In this document: piece after piece, positions 10,624-23,897 of the stretch
Numbering within the stretch: position 1 is the first letter of the stretch
Layout of the letters: each line of letters starts with the position of its first letter
Assembly: GCF_051622035.1 (NCBI RefSeq)
Contig: NC_135362.1
Coordinates: forward strand, 11,225,501-11,289,500
DNA length: 64,000 bases
Direction: 5' to 3'
Source: Arctopsyche grandis
Lineage: Eukaryota > Arthropoda > Insecta > Trichoptera > Hydropsychidae
Translations under genes and position numbers: made by a program
The notes under the pieces: generated by a model
Seen by the model: only the letters and a program-made list of their open reading frames with translations
The model's database searches: none
Told to the model about the DNA's origin: nothing

Positions 10624-12345
10624 ATGATAGTGAGATGGTGAGAAGGTGAAGCGAGGAGGTCCCCACACGATGGCGTAGCCCCATGCTGGGGAGCTCGCGG
10701 GAGGGCGTGCGGTGGGAGGTGGGGGACGCGTCCCCGCCGCCCGCCCTGACGCCCGCACCCATGGGCTACGCGCACCCGCCCGACTCTGCCTTCGGGGACG
10801 ATGACCACAACAAGGAGTCAAGATATGGGCCCTCGTTGCCGGCACCCACCGCGCTGCACAGGGCCCACTCCAGGTACCACCATCACAACCCCTCCACCCA
10901 CATCCACATCCAAAGCCTACCCACCCCATCTAATCCACTAAGGGCTGGGCCGCACCGTGCGACTTGCGAGCGACTTGGTTGAGGGCGACCAGACCAATGC
11001 ATGCAGGTAGATGGGACATGCCACACCCGTCAACTTGTTTGTCGCACACATTTTCATACATTTTTTCGTGTCGCGCAACTAGTCAGCCGACAAAGTTGCA
11101 CGGTGCGGCCCGGCCCTAATACCACGAACCACCAAAAAGTGTAAATTTCATTTCAACTCTTACGCTATAAAGCTTCAGTATTGGTTAATGTTTGTTGATT
11201 GACCATTCTTAGGAAATCGGGATGCATGGGGTTTAGGCACTTGCGACGTTCGATCGCGCCACAGAAACCGTGGAAAATGGCTGTGATTAAGTGATCGCGC
11301 GACAAAAAATCGCAAGTTCGCGTGGATGCTTACTAGGGATCCCAAGTCCGAATATTCAAATACTTTTTATACGAACTTATCTTTTTATTTTTAATCTACA
11401 GCACATTTAGTTATATTTGATGTTCCGGATAATGGTTCTCTTAAAACTTTAATAATATCTTCAACTTCTTAAAACTACAAATAAATAATTTAAAGCTACT
11501 ATTCGATCTTCGATATTCGAATATATTCCAATAATTAGCAGATGTAGAAAAATTATTATAAATTTCGAAAAAATATCACCAATACATACATATGTATATG
11601 CAATTATACAAGATTTACAAAAAATAGTCTTCCAATATTGAGGCATACCCATGGGAAGGACAAGGATGCGTCTTCAACTTGCCCTTGATATGAGTAAAAT
11701 ATTGATTTCAAGCAGGAATAAAAATAATACATAAAACTGCCATATAATAAAACTGGCGATATAATTGAATTCAACTCTTTTCTTCTTAATAAAAGCCTTA
11801 CAATTACTTAATAAACATAAAACACATTCAATGCTCTAATTCAATATAAGAAGCCATTTAAGCTACTTCATTTATACAGTATTAGTAATATAGTTCTCGA
11901 TCATAAAAAAAATCAAATGTTGTGAGTATGAATAAATGTTCATTCATACATCATTTTATGAGATGGTGGACCATAATATTATAATTATAGTATCAATATA
12001 ATCACAAAATATTAATAAAATAGTGACAAACTCAGAAAATGTTAATTCTTACCACTTTCCAAATATTAAATTTTCGGTATAAAATCAATATAATATGTCG
12101 ATGGCTTGGTGCACAGATGTTGTATGTCCATTTTTAATTTCTATCGAATTTTAAATTTGTAGATGCTGGAATAATGTATGTAGGTTCTTCCTTTCAAGGT
12201 AATTTATGTATACCTAAAGTGACCATACGTTCCGTTTTGAACGGGACCGTCCCGTTTTTAGGTAGCCTGTCCCGTTGTCCCCAAGCACAGCTTCGGGACG
12301 TCGAAATGTCCCGTTTTCAAAAAGAGAGTATATTTATTGAATTAT

Positions 12346-12436
<91 letters not shown>

Positions 12437-15400
12437 TATAATTATTGAATAAATTGTATGCCTGCCCGGAACTAATGCACCCGTAGAAAGAGTCTTTTCA
12501 CAGATGAACAAGTTGTGGACGACCGAAAAAACGCAATTGTAAGTCGCAGTTCTTAAAGCGATGATGTTAATTAAAATCAATTTTAAGAAATCCTGCCAAG
12601 AATTTCATTCTTATTTAAAAGCAAACCCAGTAATACTTAAGAAAATTTGTTCATCAGAAAAATATAAAACAACATAATTTTTTTATATTTATATTATTCA
12701 TTCCTGTTCTTTTCTTGACTTCATCAGCATTCCTGTTATTTTCATTAATAAATAAAAACTATGAAAAAATACGCGTTTTCTTGAATTCACATACTATTAC
12801 GTAATAAAGGAGGTTTGTAAAAATTGGTAGATGTCCCGTTTTGAGGACAAAAATAAATTGTCACATTATGTATACCACATAAATTACCTCGAAAGGAAAA
12901 ACCTGAATTATTCCAGCATCTAAAAATTGGATACAAATTCAAAAATGGACATACAATATCTGTGCACCAAGCCATCGATATATAAACCGATATTCCAAAA
13001 AAATGAACATAAAAATTTTCAGGTCAACACTTTTGAAATACACTTACTATCCAGAGGGAACTTTAATTTTAAATCACTTATTAATTCCTTTCAAAACCAC
13101 CTGTTGAATATCAACTGATTTTCACCAGTATTCAATAATTTTCAAATGGTTACGGTAAAGTAGTATTAAAATGTGTGTATGTATGTTCAATGCAGGTCGA
13201 TGTCGTCGTTACCGCCGGAGCCGTTCATGATAATGCGCTCCAAAGCCTTGAACAGAAGAGTATTTATCAACGTTGGGGGTGTCAAACATGAAGTCATGTG
13301 GCGCACCCTCGAACGTCTTCCTCACACAAGACTGGGAAGGTTAAGAGACTGCAACACCCACGATGCTATAACGGAACTCTGTGATGATTACTCTCTAGTC
13401 GACAACGAGTATTTCTTCGATCGCCATCCTAAGAGCTTCAGTTCCATCCTCAACTTCTACAGAACGGGAAAATTACATCTAGTGGACGAAATGTGCGTGT
13501 TGGCCTTCAGTGACGACCTAGAATATTGGGGAGTGGACGAGTTGTACTTAGAGTCGTGCTGCCAACACAAATATCACCAGAGAAAGGAGCACGTGCACGA
13601 GGAGATGAGAAAAGAAGCCGAAAGCTTGAGACAGAGGGAGGAGGAAGAGTTCGGACAGGGAACTTGCGCTCAGTATCAAAAATGGCTTTGGGATCTACTA
13701 GAGAAACCAACCACAAGTATTGCAGCGCGGGTAATTCACAAACTGAATGACACTATTCTTAGAGAAGTTGCTTCCACACCTCCAGCTTTGTAATTCATTT
13801 TCATTTTTTATTTATAATACTAATTAACATTGAATAACTCAGCCTAAATCCGATTTATCGTCCAAAATACCTGCCCAAAGGGGTACCGTGACATTAATGC
13901 AAAGCAAAACACAACTGAAATAAATATTTAGCGCGTTTGCTTAAAATAGTTAATCTAATTGTGGCGGTATCTGAAGTTTACCTAAAATTAGATGCAGTTA
14001 AAATTAACATCTGGAGAGCAGTAGCACACTGTGACAATGTTCGATGTTACTGAGATAACTTTAAAATAGCGTATTGCAGTTCTTGTGGTATATTCATATT
14101 CGTTTCCTATTTAGGACACCTTTCCTCCTTTTACTTCAAATTGCTTAATGTTGATTTAAAATTTGGCCTATTAATCACTTTGTAGACTACAAAGTACGTA
14201 TGAAAAACCAAACTTCAATAATTATGTACTACTTTCACATACTCATTTTTTCCAATTGCTTTTATGATGAACCTTCAACAGTGCCATACAATATAATATG
14301 AAAATGGTTAATATTTCAACATTACAATGCTGGTTTTCCATTTTAAATTGTTCCCGATTTAATTGTCATTTATTGATTCATCACATTCAGGCTTAAAACA
14401 ATGCAACGTTTATTTCTGAATTATTTAATCATCATCAAATTATAATGATATCATTTTAATGAACCTTTAACTGACCAATATATAAATTAAAAGGATAATG
14501 GATCACAATTCGTCTACATATGTGGAAACAGAGTTTTTATTTGAACTCGTCCCAAACTACATTCATACAAAACATTCAATCAATAGTTAGTTATTTCTAA
14601 TAAATCGAGTCCCTAATATTTATCAATTAATACCTGAAATAATTTAGTTTAATGCTTCTAAATAACCCTTACCTAAATTTAATTTATCACACTTAAAAAT
14701 TATGTTGCTTACTATAAACTTTGAAAAAATACTAAAACCCCACTAACAAATGATATTATACGTTAATAATTATTCTATTAACTTGGCTTATATAAGAAAT
14801 TAGTTCGGTAGGGATTTATTTCATTGATTATTTTGATTTTGAGTTGAAAACAAATAATTATAGTATCTCCTACCAAAATTGAGGTAATAATTATTTTAAC
14901 TTTTTTGGTACTTAAAATAAAGTGCTTCTAAACCTCACCGCTTTAAAATATCGTTTTCACGTTTACGTATATGTATATCATGCAATGCTACAAATAAAGG
15001 TTTACAGAATCTCTTTAAATATTATATTATTTTTTATTGTTTTCGTAGAGACAATATTGGCACGTTTTTCTTATTTATTAAATTTATTTACTTTATTTTA
15101 ATATGTAGCGAAAATCTAAATGTTGTGATTCAGTGTTGCGAAAATGTGCTATACAAAAGGCTAAAAAAAGTATGCGCATGTTTGAGTCATATTGAATCTT
15201 TTTTTACACTGAGAAAAGATATAACAGTATGATGAAACATTGGCATTTTTTTTATGTTGAACATAGCATATTTTCTTCGTTTTATTAGAATCTTGATTTT
15301 GTGAGCACTTTAATCGACGTTAATAGCTAATTTCTTGTTTTTCAGTCATAAAATTCTACCCTTACACATTTGAAGCTAAATTTTACTATCAAATTTCATT

Positions 15401-18400
15401 TTTCTTGCACTTAATTCCAAATAATTTAGATTTTACCAATGAAAATATGAAAATGGAGTAAAAATTGACTTCAAATTGATGTTGTTAATGTTAATGTGTT
15501 TGTAAATATTAAATATTAATATGTTTAACAGTGTCTTTGTGAGTGTGTAATTGCATGTTGTGTGAATAAACAGTGACAAAAGGTATTATTATCAATGACA
15601 TAAATAACATAAATATATTTTTGTTTTGCACCGATTAACGAAAATTTGAATGATCATAACATTTTAAATCTGGGATTCAATGAAAACGAAAATGTAATAA
15701 TATTTTACTTTCGCTGTCGTTTGTTATATGCTGATTGCTATATATAGTTGGTACCATTCCAAAATGCACAACAAAGTTACTTTTGTGTGCACTTTAGTTT
15801 TGAACTATCTTTAATAGCAGGTGTAAATAAAAATACAGACAAAGATAAAATTAAACTTTTTTCGGTATTTGGGGGTTCAAAAAATTGATGACCTGTATGC
15901 CTTTTGTTGCTATTGTAGAAATATCACCACCGAGAGAATCCATCTGCATGCTTTTAGTAAATTCAACCATAGCCTTTTCATAATTTAGAGTTGTCAAATG
16001 CACAGGCACGAGACTTTATATATATTGACTATATTAAAGAAGAGTATATAATTAATGTTTTATGTTTCCAGCAAGAATTGACTGACACAATTTTTTTAAC
16101 TCGGCGCATTTTTGTGCGCCGCGTTAAACGGTGATTGTGCTTAATATGTTATTATGGTTTTGGTTGGGTTTTAGTTATAATACGGCCTTAATTGTTGTTG
16201 TCCCAGGGGCATGGGGATGGGCTTGTGCGATATGACCAACCACTGCAATGTGTCAGAGAGCTCGGTTGATTGAATGTGTAGGATTGTGTTGATTTTGAGG
16301 ACTTTACGAGCTTTCAAAATTTACAGCACAACCGTACCATAACAGTCAATAAGAGTACAAAACATTTTACTAACACTATCCACCGTCTCAATAAACCATA
16401 CTAATACTCTGCACAACCGAACATATATTGTATTAACTTATTAATACTCTAACATTCAAAAATCTCTATCCGACATACATGATTATCACGTCTATGCATT
16501 TGTGCTTCAGCTTACTATACAGTGCCGGTCACTGAAAACGGAACGACTCAAATATCAAAATATCATTCCAAACCTTCAATCATTACAAAATACTATCCAA
16601 AGAATATGATTTGAGGAATTCCCATTACAAATCCTCGATGAATTCGTAAATTCCATGCTTTGGGGAATTGTCGCAGTCATTAAAACAAAGGGGGAGCAAC
16701 TAAATATTAAATATTTTATTATCTTATTTTTATATGTCAATATGTTGTTATTCAATTAAAAAAATGTTCAAAAATGTTGGGGTTTATTTTCTACAGAAAT
16801 AATGCGTGAAGAAGCCATCTGGTCGTAAAATATCCTTCACGCTTAATTTGTCCTAGTTCGTTTTTTTACATCTTTCTAACCATCATTTTAAATCATTTGG
16901 GCGTGACTTTAAATTCAAATAAACGCGTAAAATGGTTTTTTCGTGTTTTTGTAAGTCGTTCCGTTTTCAGTGACCATCACTGTATATATATTATACTAAC
17001 ATATATTTATATATGTATTACATAATACACTAATTTATATTATTATTATGCTAACATGATTATACTGCTTTGTCGCTAATACCAATCATACCCGTACAAT
17101 TTCAAATACATAATCACCAAACATTCATGTGACTATTCGTAAGCTGTACACCTACTTTCATTAGTGTAGATATTTGACCATTGTAAATATTAATTTGTGT
17201 ATATATTCGTATATATTTATATATATATTCGATATATTGTTGCTTTCTTAATTGTTGTATTGTTGAGAAACATTTATATTACCGTTAAATTGTCTGGTAA
17301 TATTTGTATTTTCTAAATGCTTAGTTCTCAAATTTGAGAAGTTAAATAATATATTTCCTTTCTGATTAAAATAAAATAGTTAAATAAATACACGATCAAA
17401 TAAACAATGCACACATAAAACATCATATTATAACATGAATTAATACTATCCATCATATATAATACAATTTTCATACTCTCACAAACCAGAATGTACAGCA
17501 TTCAATGACATAGTAATTCATCATGTATGTGTGCTGGAGCTTTCAGCAATATATATTATGTAATGTCGACATACTATCACAAAAAAAAAGTGTACATAAC
17601 ACGCTTCAGATATGTTATATTTAAATGTCTAAATGTTGAAGTTCTCCAATGGTGCACAGTTAGTCTGAACGAATGTGTGCCTTGCAGGTGATAGCAGTCA
17701 TCTCTATTCTCTTCATTGTGCTGTCCACCATCGCCCTCACTCTTAACACCATCCCGCAGATGCAAGTGACCGATGACAAAGGTGTTGCTATAGACAACCC
17801 ACAATTGGCAATGGTAGAAGCCGTCTGTATAACGTGGTTCACACTCGAATACGTGCTAAGATTCAGCGCATCGCCCGATAAGTGGAAATTTTTCAAAGGA
17901 GGCTTGAACGTCATTGACTTGCTGGCAATTTTGCCTTACTTTGTGTCTTTGTTTCTGTTAGAAACTAACAAAAACACCAACGATCAATTCCAAGACGTGC
18001 GCCGTGTAGTGCAAATATTTCGCATCATGCGAATCCTCCGCATTCTAAAGTTAGCTCGACATTCCACCGGATTGCAATCGCTGGGCTTCACGTTGAGGAA
18101 CTCTTACAAAGAGCTCGGTCTTCTGATGCTCTTCCTAGCTATGGGCGTGCTAATTTTCTCATCGTTGGCATACTTTGCCGAGAAGGAGGAACCCGGCACG
18201 AAGTTCATTTCCATTCCAGAAACCTTTTGGTGGGCTGGTATTACCATGACTACAGTAGGATACGGTGACATTTACCCGACAACACCGTTGGGCAAAGTTA
18301 TCGGCTCAGTATGCTGTATATGCGGCGTGTTAGTAATTGCCTTACCCATCCCCATTATTGTCAACAATTTTGCCGAATTTTACAAGAATCAAATGAGAAG

Positions 18401-21400
18401 GGAGAAAGCGTTGAAGCGGCGTGAAGCACTGGAAAGAGCGAAACGAGAAGGCTCCATTGTATCCTTCCACCACATCAATCTGAGAGACGCTTTCGCCAAA
18501 AGCATGGATCTCATAGACGTCATCGTAGACACAGGTCAGTACAACTGTATTGTTCACTTATTACTACTCCTCTTTTTTTTTTAAATCATTCCTTATCATC
18601 ATAAAAATCTATATTATCTATTTGTATGTTATATATTATATATATATAATATAGTGTCAGTAATGTTTTTGAAGCACTTGCATGTGAATTGTGAAACTTC
18701 CTTCAAAAATATTATCTATACAGCAACATTCACAAATTCCATTTAATAAATCTAATTTATACGATACATATATCCTCACACCATTAGATACATAATAACA
18801 GCTCACAAGAGTCATTTAGCAAACATTGGTTTTTATAAAGCATATTACATTTTTCATTAAGACAGAGCTTCTCAATATTAGTTGATGCTTGTTCCGTTAC
18901 GCTGGCCCTGATGAGGTGCACTCAGAGTGTTTTATTCCTTCCCTCCAGGTGACAAGTGTGTTCTCATAGAAGCTACAGAAGACATCAGACGAACAACTTA
19001 GTAAACACTAAAGATGATATCTTCACACTCGAGTTAACTAAAAAAAAATTGACGTTGCATATGATTATATGGTTAAACTAAAAAAAAATAAAATAAATAT
19101 AAAACTAATTTGAATTGGAAGTTACACTGTGTGCACCCTGTGTATTATTGGCTCTGTGTTTTGTGCTTCATTCATTTATTCGGTGTGGTGGACATATTTT
19201 AATATGTATGTAGATTGTGTTTTTTGGGATTAAATCCGGACCGTGATTACCCACCAATATTCAGTGTAATTTTGAACACCAAAATACATTCCATCCGAAA
19301 TATATTGCTATTGCTTTTTGTTTTTTGATAATTATGGCTCTTTTGCGGATCTTTAGCAAGCCTTATTATTTCAGTAGTTAGACATTAATAAAAAAGCTTT
19401 TACTCAATAAGAATTGTCGAATACTTTTCTTTCCATTCCCTTTTGTATAACATTTACTTAAATTCTTACCTTCATGTCGACGTACAATTTAGTAAGTCAA
19501 AAAGTATCGTAAGTTAGCGAGTTTCAAGATTGCACCGTATAGTGGTTTGAATGAGTGTGGGTGGGGATGCGGTCCGGGTCTTGTTGGCTGGAACACTGAC
19601 TGACCTGGGTTCTCGCAGGACACAACTTGTCGCAGGGTGATGCTAACAGTCTAGAAGGTGATGCACCCCCCGTGCCGGCCATTGCGTGCTACAAAAACTA
19701 TGACCAATTCATTGACAATCCGACGTCTACTGATTCACCTCAGGTATTAGTCTCTCCACGTACGCTGCATCCACTATGCGCACACCCCCTTCTCAAATAT
19801 TTAGTTTGTTCATTATTTTAGGCGAATATAAATCACGATAAAGATTTTCCTGAAGGTACCAGTCCCGAAAAATGCTTATTATTAAATCCTGAACCAACAC
19901 CTGTGAGTACAAACTTGTAAACTTTTTTGTTATTAAACACAAAATCAGTGTTTTCAACTGAACATATATACAATATATGTATATAAATATATGATTCATA
20001 CTAATTCAGATAGTTTTCAATATAGGTTTTGTTAGATTTCATTAATAATAGTGATATAATATTCAAAATTTAAAAGTAAAGGCTTCAACAGCAAAATCAT
20101 CTGATTTTTTCTTACTGAAATTTAATTTTTAATCGTTGAAACCTAGTTCTTTAATTATGAAAATTATTCTACATCATTTGACTGTTAATATATTTATATT
20201 ATATACTTAGTGTTTTGCATGTTTATGTTACATACAAGTTTACATAAATAAGATCACCGTGTTAAGTTTGCGTAGAAGAAAAAAACAAAAAATTATGTAA
20301 ATGTTACAGCATAAAGTGATCTTGTGTATGCAAACCCTTGTAGTGATTGGTATTACTGTGTTTATTCGATGCAAGAATATTTCTCTATAATATAATATTT
20401 TGATTTTCGAACATAATTTGTATTTAAATCGAGAAAACGCATGACTAACCAAGAATTTACATAGTAACATCCATTTTAGGAGAAAAAAATTGTTGATAAA
20501 CAATTAGATTTGGATCAACTACCGTCAGAGTTTGAATGTTGTTTTTGCACGTTCAAGGTATACTAACCAAAATAACAACGAAATATACGAGTTTAAAGAT
20601 TCTTAAAACGAACTAATTGATATTTATGCCATGTATTCAGGGTTATAAAGAGTTTATTGACGCCGAGCACTTGATGCCATTGCCAACTTCCGATTTCAAG
20701 CAACCCGTTTGCGTAGAATTGAACTGTTTGAGAAGGGAAGGTTTTGCTCCGAGAGCATTGCCAGAAACCGCGCCAAGTTTAGATAGCTCAGGTATATCCT
20801 TTCTGCAAACACACTGGCAAATTTTTTAAGTACCCATATACACTCATATATTATATTCCAGATACATTTGCATCATGCCTTACGCACACTTTTCCTTCAG
20901 AGGGCGACATCACGCGCGATGGTGACTCCAACTTATACGTCAATCCGTTGGACAGTAAAGCCGCCACAGAAAGTGTTACACAGTACAAGGGAGTGAAGAA
21001 AAGTACATCAGGTGATAGTGCACTACTGTGCAACAAAAATTCCATTCAAGGATCAAGAGGAAGCTTAACACAACCATTAAATCAATCGCTTCTCGGCTCA
21101 CGAGGGAGTCTCTCCCCGATGCAATCGAAAACTAACATATTTCAACCGGTTTCTAAGCCTAACAATTTTCAATCACATGACCTGAAAATCAGTCCAATAC
21201 AAACTTTGCAAGATTCAAGAGGAAGTCTTAACGATTCCCTTCCCAAGCACAGAAAAACACGGTTCCAACAGGTACTACACACTATCTACGTACAATGTAT
21301 AATGCTATAACCAACACAAAAAGATTCAAACATTCCTTAATTTTTAATTCTACATTAAAATTTAAATGTAACTTGCTTGACAGACATAACATTAAACTAA

Positions 21401-22061
21401 ATGAACTTTGCTGTTAAATTAGAAACTGGTTCGCAAGCCTACTAACAAATCATTTCATGCAATAAGCACTTATTAACACAAAGTTCAATGTTATTCCTTC
21501 CAATAACAAAAAAATACTTTTTATGTTGGGGTAAATTAATAGTAAAATAGTATGTCCATCGAATAATCAATTATTAATACTAATATTATTTTTAGGAGTG
21601 GACCGATGATGAAAAACGACCACCACGGGGTATCGCCACAAGAATTATTAATCATCACATATTTGGAGGTATTGATCAAATCGCATTATTACTAGATTTA
21701 TAATTAATTTCCAAAACCTAACAATCTATGCGAAAATGCTTACAGGTAAAAACGGTAATAAAAGAAATGCTTGGTCTTCAGAACCTGATAATGTAAGAGC
21801 TCGTTCCATACTAAAAAATAAAGAAGCTCGTGGTACCGATAGCGAATTTTTAATATCGAATAATGCTTCAATTGGATCCAACGTAAGACAAAAAGAGATA
21901 TTTATTATTTGAACTTGAAACCTGATTTAAAAAATATGCTTTAAAATGTTTTTCAGGGTGACTCGGGAAGCGAATGTTCACCGGTAAGAAGACCAAGTTA
22001 CAAACAACATGGAAAAAATGGTCAAGACGTGAAAGAGTCATTGTCCGAAAAGACAGAATAA
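10624..22061 (+). CDS. Shab: Shab (Kv2) voltage-gated potassium channel
   Basis: Delayed-rectifier K+ channel subunit of the plasma membrane; four assemble into a channel. The coding exons are 10683-10873, 13196-13730, 17688-18534, 19619-19743, 19822-19902, 20480-20557, 20641-20791, 20862-21271, 21596-21668, 21746-21882 and 21957-22061. All join in phase to about 910 residues. Exon 2 is the T1 tetramerisation domain ('[20 protein letters not shown]'). Exon 3 holds S1-S6: the voltage sensor S4 with repeated Arg ('[15 protein letters not shown]'), the selectivity filter TTVGYGD and the S6 PIP hinge. The later exons encode the long cytoplasmic tail, with the Shab-type '[13 protein letters not shown]' and '[10 protein letters not shown]' blocks. 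The start at 10683 is the first ATG after an in-frame stop in the same exon; the exon itself probably starts at 10624 as 5' UTR. The first coding exon (Gly/Pro-rich) is the least certain. An alternative last exon is listed separately. Confidence 0.93.
10942..11116. mobile_element. PIF/Harbinger-type MITE in Shab intron 1
   Basis: The terminal inverted repeats start GGGCTGGGCCGCACCG and GGGCCGGGCCGCACCG (about 24 bp, few mismatches) and are flanked by the 3-bp duplication TAA (10939-10941 and 11117-11119). A TWA duplication with G-rich ends is typical of PIF/Harbinger. It is 175 bp long with no coding capacity. Confidence 0.75.
11120..12097. other. Shab intron 1, no feature
   Basis: Intronic AT-rich DNA. 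Apart from a GC-richer 11215-11340 segment with CGATCGCG-type motifs, which may be another unrecognised repeat, nothing can be supported. Confidence 0.4.
12214..12867 (+). mobile_element. hAT transposon remnant with transposase C-terminus
   Basis: Flanked by the perfect 8-bp duplication ATGTATAC (12206-12213 and 12868-12875). Its left end CTAAAGTGACCATACG and adjacent CCCGTTTT-rich repeats resemble known hAT termini; the right end mirrors them (GTCACATT). At 12463-12670 the plus strand encodes '[19 protein letters not shown]' followed by '[11 protein letters not shown]', the hAT dimerisation domain. One in-frame TAA is seen, and the rest of the transposase is missing. An (AT)43 microsatellite lies inside. 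Confidence 0.75.
12349..12434. repeat. (AT)n microsatellite
   Basis: About 43 uninterrupted AT dinucleotides inside the hAT remnant. The Tyr-Ile repeat frames seen on both strands are artefacts of this repeat. Confidence 0.95.
13731..17687. other. Shab intron 2
   Basis: About 4 kb of AT-rich intron between the T1 exon and the membrane-domain exon. It contains a Tc1/mariner fossil at 16520-16982. No other exon or RNA is recognised. Confidence 0.6.
16520..16982 (+). mobile_element. Tc1/mariner fossil
   Basis: The ends CAGTGCCGGTCACTGAAAA and TTTTCAGTGACCATCACTG are inverted repeats flanked by TA. Inside, around 16610-16690, a relic of the transposase C-terminus can be read: 'IWGNCRS' is out of frame with the better '[18 protein letters not shown]' frame, which matches the usual 'VI.AKGG.TKY' ending. 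At 463 bp it has lost most of the gene. Confidence 0.8.
18535..19618. other. Shab intron 3 with possible alternative exon
   Basis: Intron between the membrane-domain exon and the tail exons. Apart from the candidate exon at 18948-19002 it is AT-rich with no other supported feature. Confidence 0.5.
18948..19002 (+). CDS. Shab: Candidate alternative last exon of Shab
   Basis: A strong acceptor (ccttccctccag) is followed in the correct phase after exon 3 by 17 residues, [17 protein letters not shown], and a TAG stop. It would replace the whole ~440-residue cytoplasmic tail with a short end just after '...[10 protein letters not shown]'. Seen: pyrimidine tract, phase and a hydrophilic peptide. 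Not seen: transcript evidence. It could also be a chance open frame. Confidence 0.4.
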
Positions 22062-23897
22062 AGAAAAATCAAAACGAGTGCAATAATTATTGAATATGTG
22101 AAACATATCAATGTGATTGTGAATGCTTCAAAGTTAATAATAAATCAAATTAATACATTAAAAACGGAATAAAAAACAATTCTAAAAGAATAACTATTGT
22201 GCATACAAAATTGAAAATTATCATTCCATTATATCGATTAGGTTGTACAGATCGCCGACAAAATTTTTATACCTTCGATGTCTAAAAATCATAAAATAAA
22301 AATAATTAAAAATATTTTGTGACCCTGTCTCCTGTAAACAATTGACGATATAAATATTCGTATGCGTTCATCTATTTATTTAAAAGTGCTTCGAACAGGT
22401 ATTTAAAAATATTGTATACTGTAGAATGGAAAATATTACAATGAAATAATTTTGTAACAACCATTTTTTTGACGTCACACAAAAAAAAATACCTAAAAGA
22501 AATATTATTAAGAAAATGTATCTATGAGTGTATTTGCGCATCCTTATTTTATCTATAGGTAGAATAATTAATTTTTAATTTTATCCTAAAGGTTATTTAT
22601 AAAATTTTTCACTCGAGGTCATAAGATAAAGAAAAACCTAAAATCAAAAATGTTTGGACAAAAAATAATCTCAAGTCAATAAAAAAAAATCTTAGAAATT
22701 GTATGGAATTCAATTTAGTTTTAAGATTATAAAAGACAGTCAATTTATAAAATTAATTTTACTAAATTTTATTGATGTTAATAAAAAATTATACAGCAAT
22801 ATTTTTTTAGATTAACAATTATTAAATGTATCAATGTCAACATTTCCTATTGTTCAAAAATTATTTTTTAAACAATACCAACACCCAAGAATAGGAAAGT
22901 GCAGTTTTTTATGAACTGAAGTTTACAATTATAAATTTCAGGTGCGTTTTTGAATAATTTTCCATAACAATATTGAACAGAAACGATTCAGATTGAAAAA
23001 TATTAAAATTCGAAATCTAAACATTATTATTAGTACTTTGTGTCTATTTACTTTAAGACTTATTTTCATCACATAAATCCATACTTGTAATAATAAAGAC
23101 ACTGTCGTAAATATACTTACATACGTAATATGTATTCCAATTTTTATTCTTTCGAACTAATATTGAAAATCTACTCAAAAATAAAAAGGTTTTTGTAATA
23201 TAAAATCATGGTGGTCAACATAAATTAATCTTAATCCTTAGGAACATATTAGACAATTAAAAAAATAAATCGAACAGCATTTCAAGATCTTCACCATTCA
23301 AAATAAAATTGACAGTTCTAAAACGCATCTGAAATTTTAAACTTTTTATACAATATATGTATATATATATTTAATCGCATTGTGTTCCAACCATTATATA
23401 AATATATCATTCCAAAAATATACTTGATCTGCGTAATTACTAGTCGTGCTTGCAGGGTAGTATTGTTTTTCGACAAACGTATAAACAAAAAAAAATATTG
23501 AAAAACCATTACATTTGTATTAACGAAGTATTTTTAAACATGACAAATAAATATGTAATAAATAAATTTCGAACGAATAAATAATGCAATGCAAAAACCA
23601 TGATTATTATTCCCACACATATTCTATTTTCAATGACGAACAAAACAAAATGAAATATAATTATGTAAGACGCATAAGTTATACCACTAATCTAATATAC
23701 ATATGTAGATACAATCAAATGTGCCACATCCTTGTAGAGATTATCAATTTCGCATCCTGTTTATTGACACGGTTAAATCTAATATTTTTCGACACCAAAT
23801 GATAAGCTGAAGGTATTTAAGACAGAACGACATATGTGTGATAATTTATTCAACGTCCAACATTTGCTTGAGTAGTACTAAAATAAATTATTAAATA
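22062..23897. other. Shab 3' UTR and intergenic DNA
   Basis: Very AT-rich. Several AATAAA-like signals follow the stop (near 22165 and 22295), so the Shab 3' end probably lies within the first few hundred bases. No other gene is seen. Confidence 0.45.

Larger units (their letters stand above)
12098..12977. mobile_element. Palindromic element split by a hAT insertion
   Basis: Arms of roughly 105-115 bp (12098-12213 and 12876-12977) are inverted repeats of each other: both read inward from TCGATGGCTTGGTGCAC through GATGCTGGAATAAT to GGTAATTTATGT. Taken without the insert they form a near-perfect snap-back of about 220 bp. The superfamily is unknown; no clear target duplication is visible, though TA-rich flanks would fit a TA duplication. 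Confidence 0.65.

Noticed and set aside
10485-10929. Minus-strand Pro/Arg-rich frames opposite the first Shab coding exon
   Set aside because: Shadows of the GC-rich plus-strand exon, which has the correct phase with the T1 exon.
12174-12580. Tyr-Ile repeat frames on both strands
   Set aside because: Caused by the (AT)n microsatellite; the same applies to 58700-59118.
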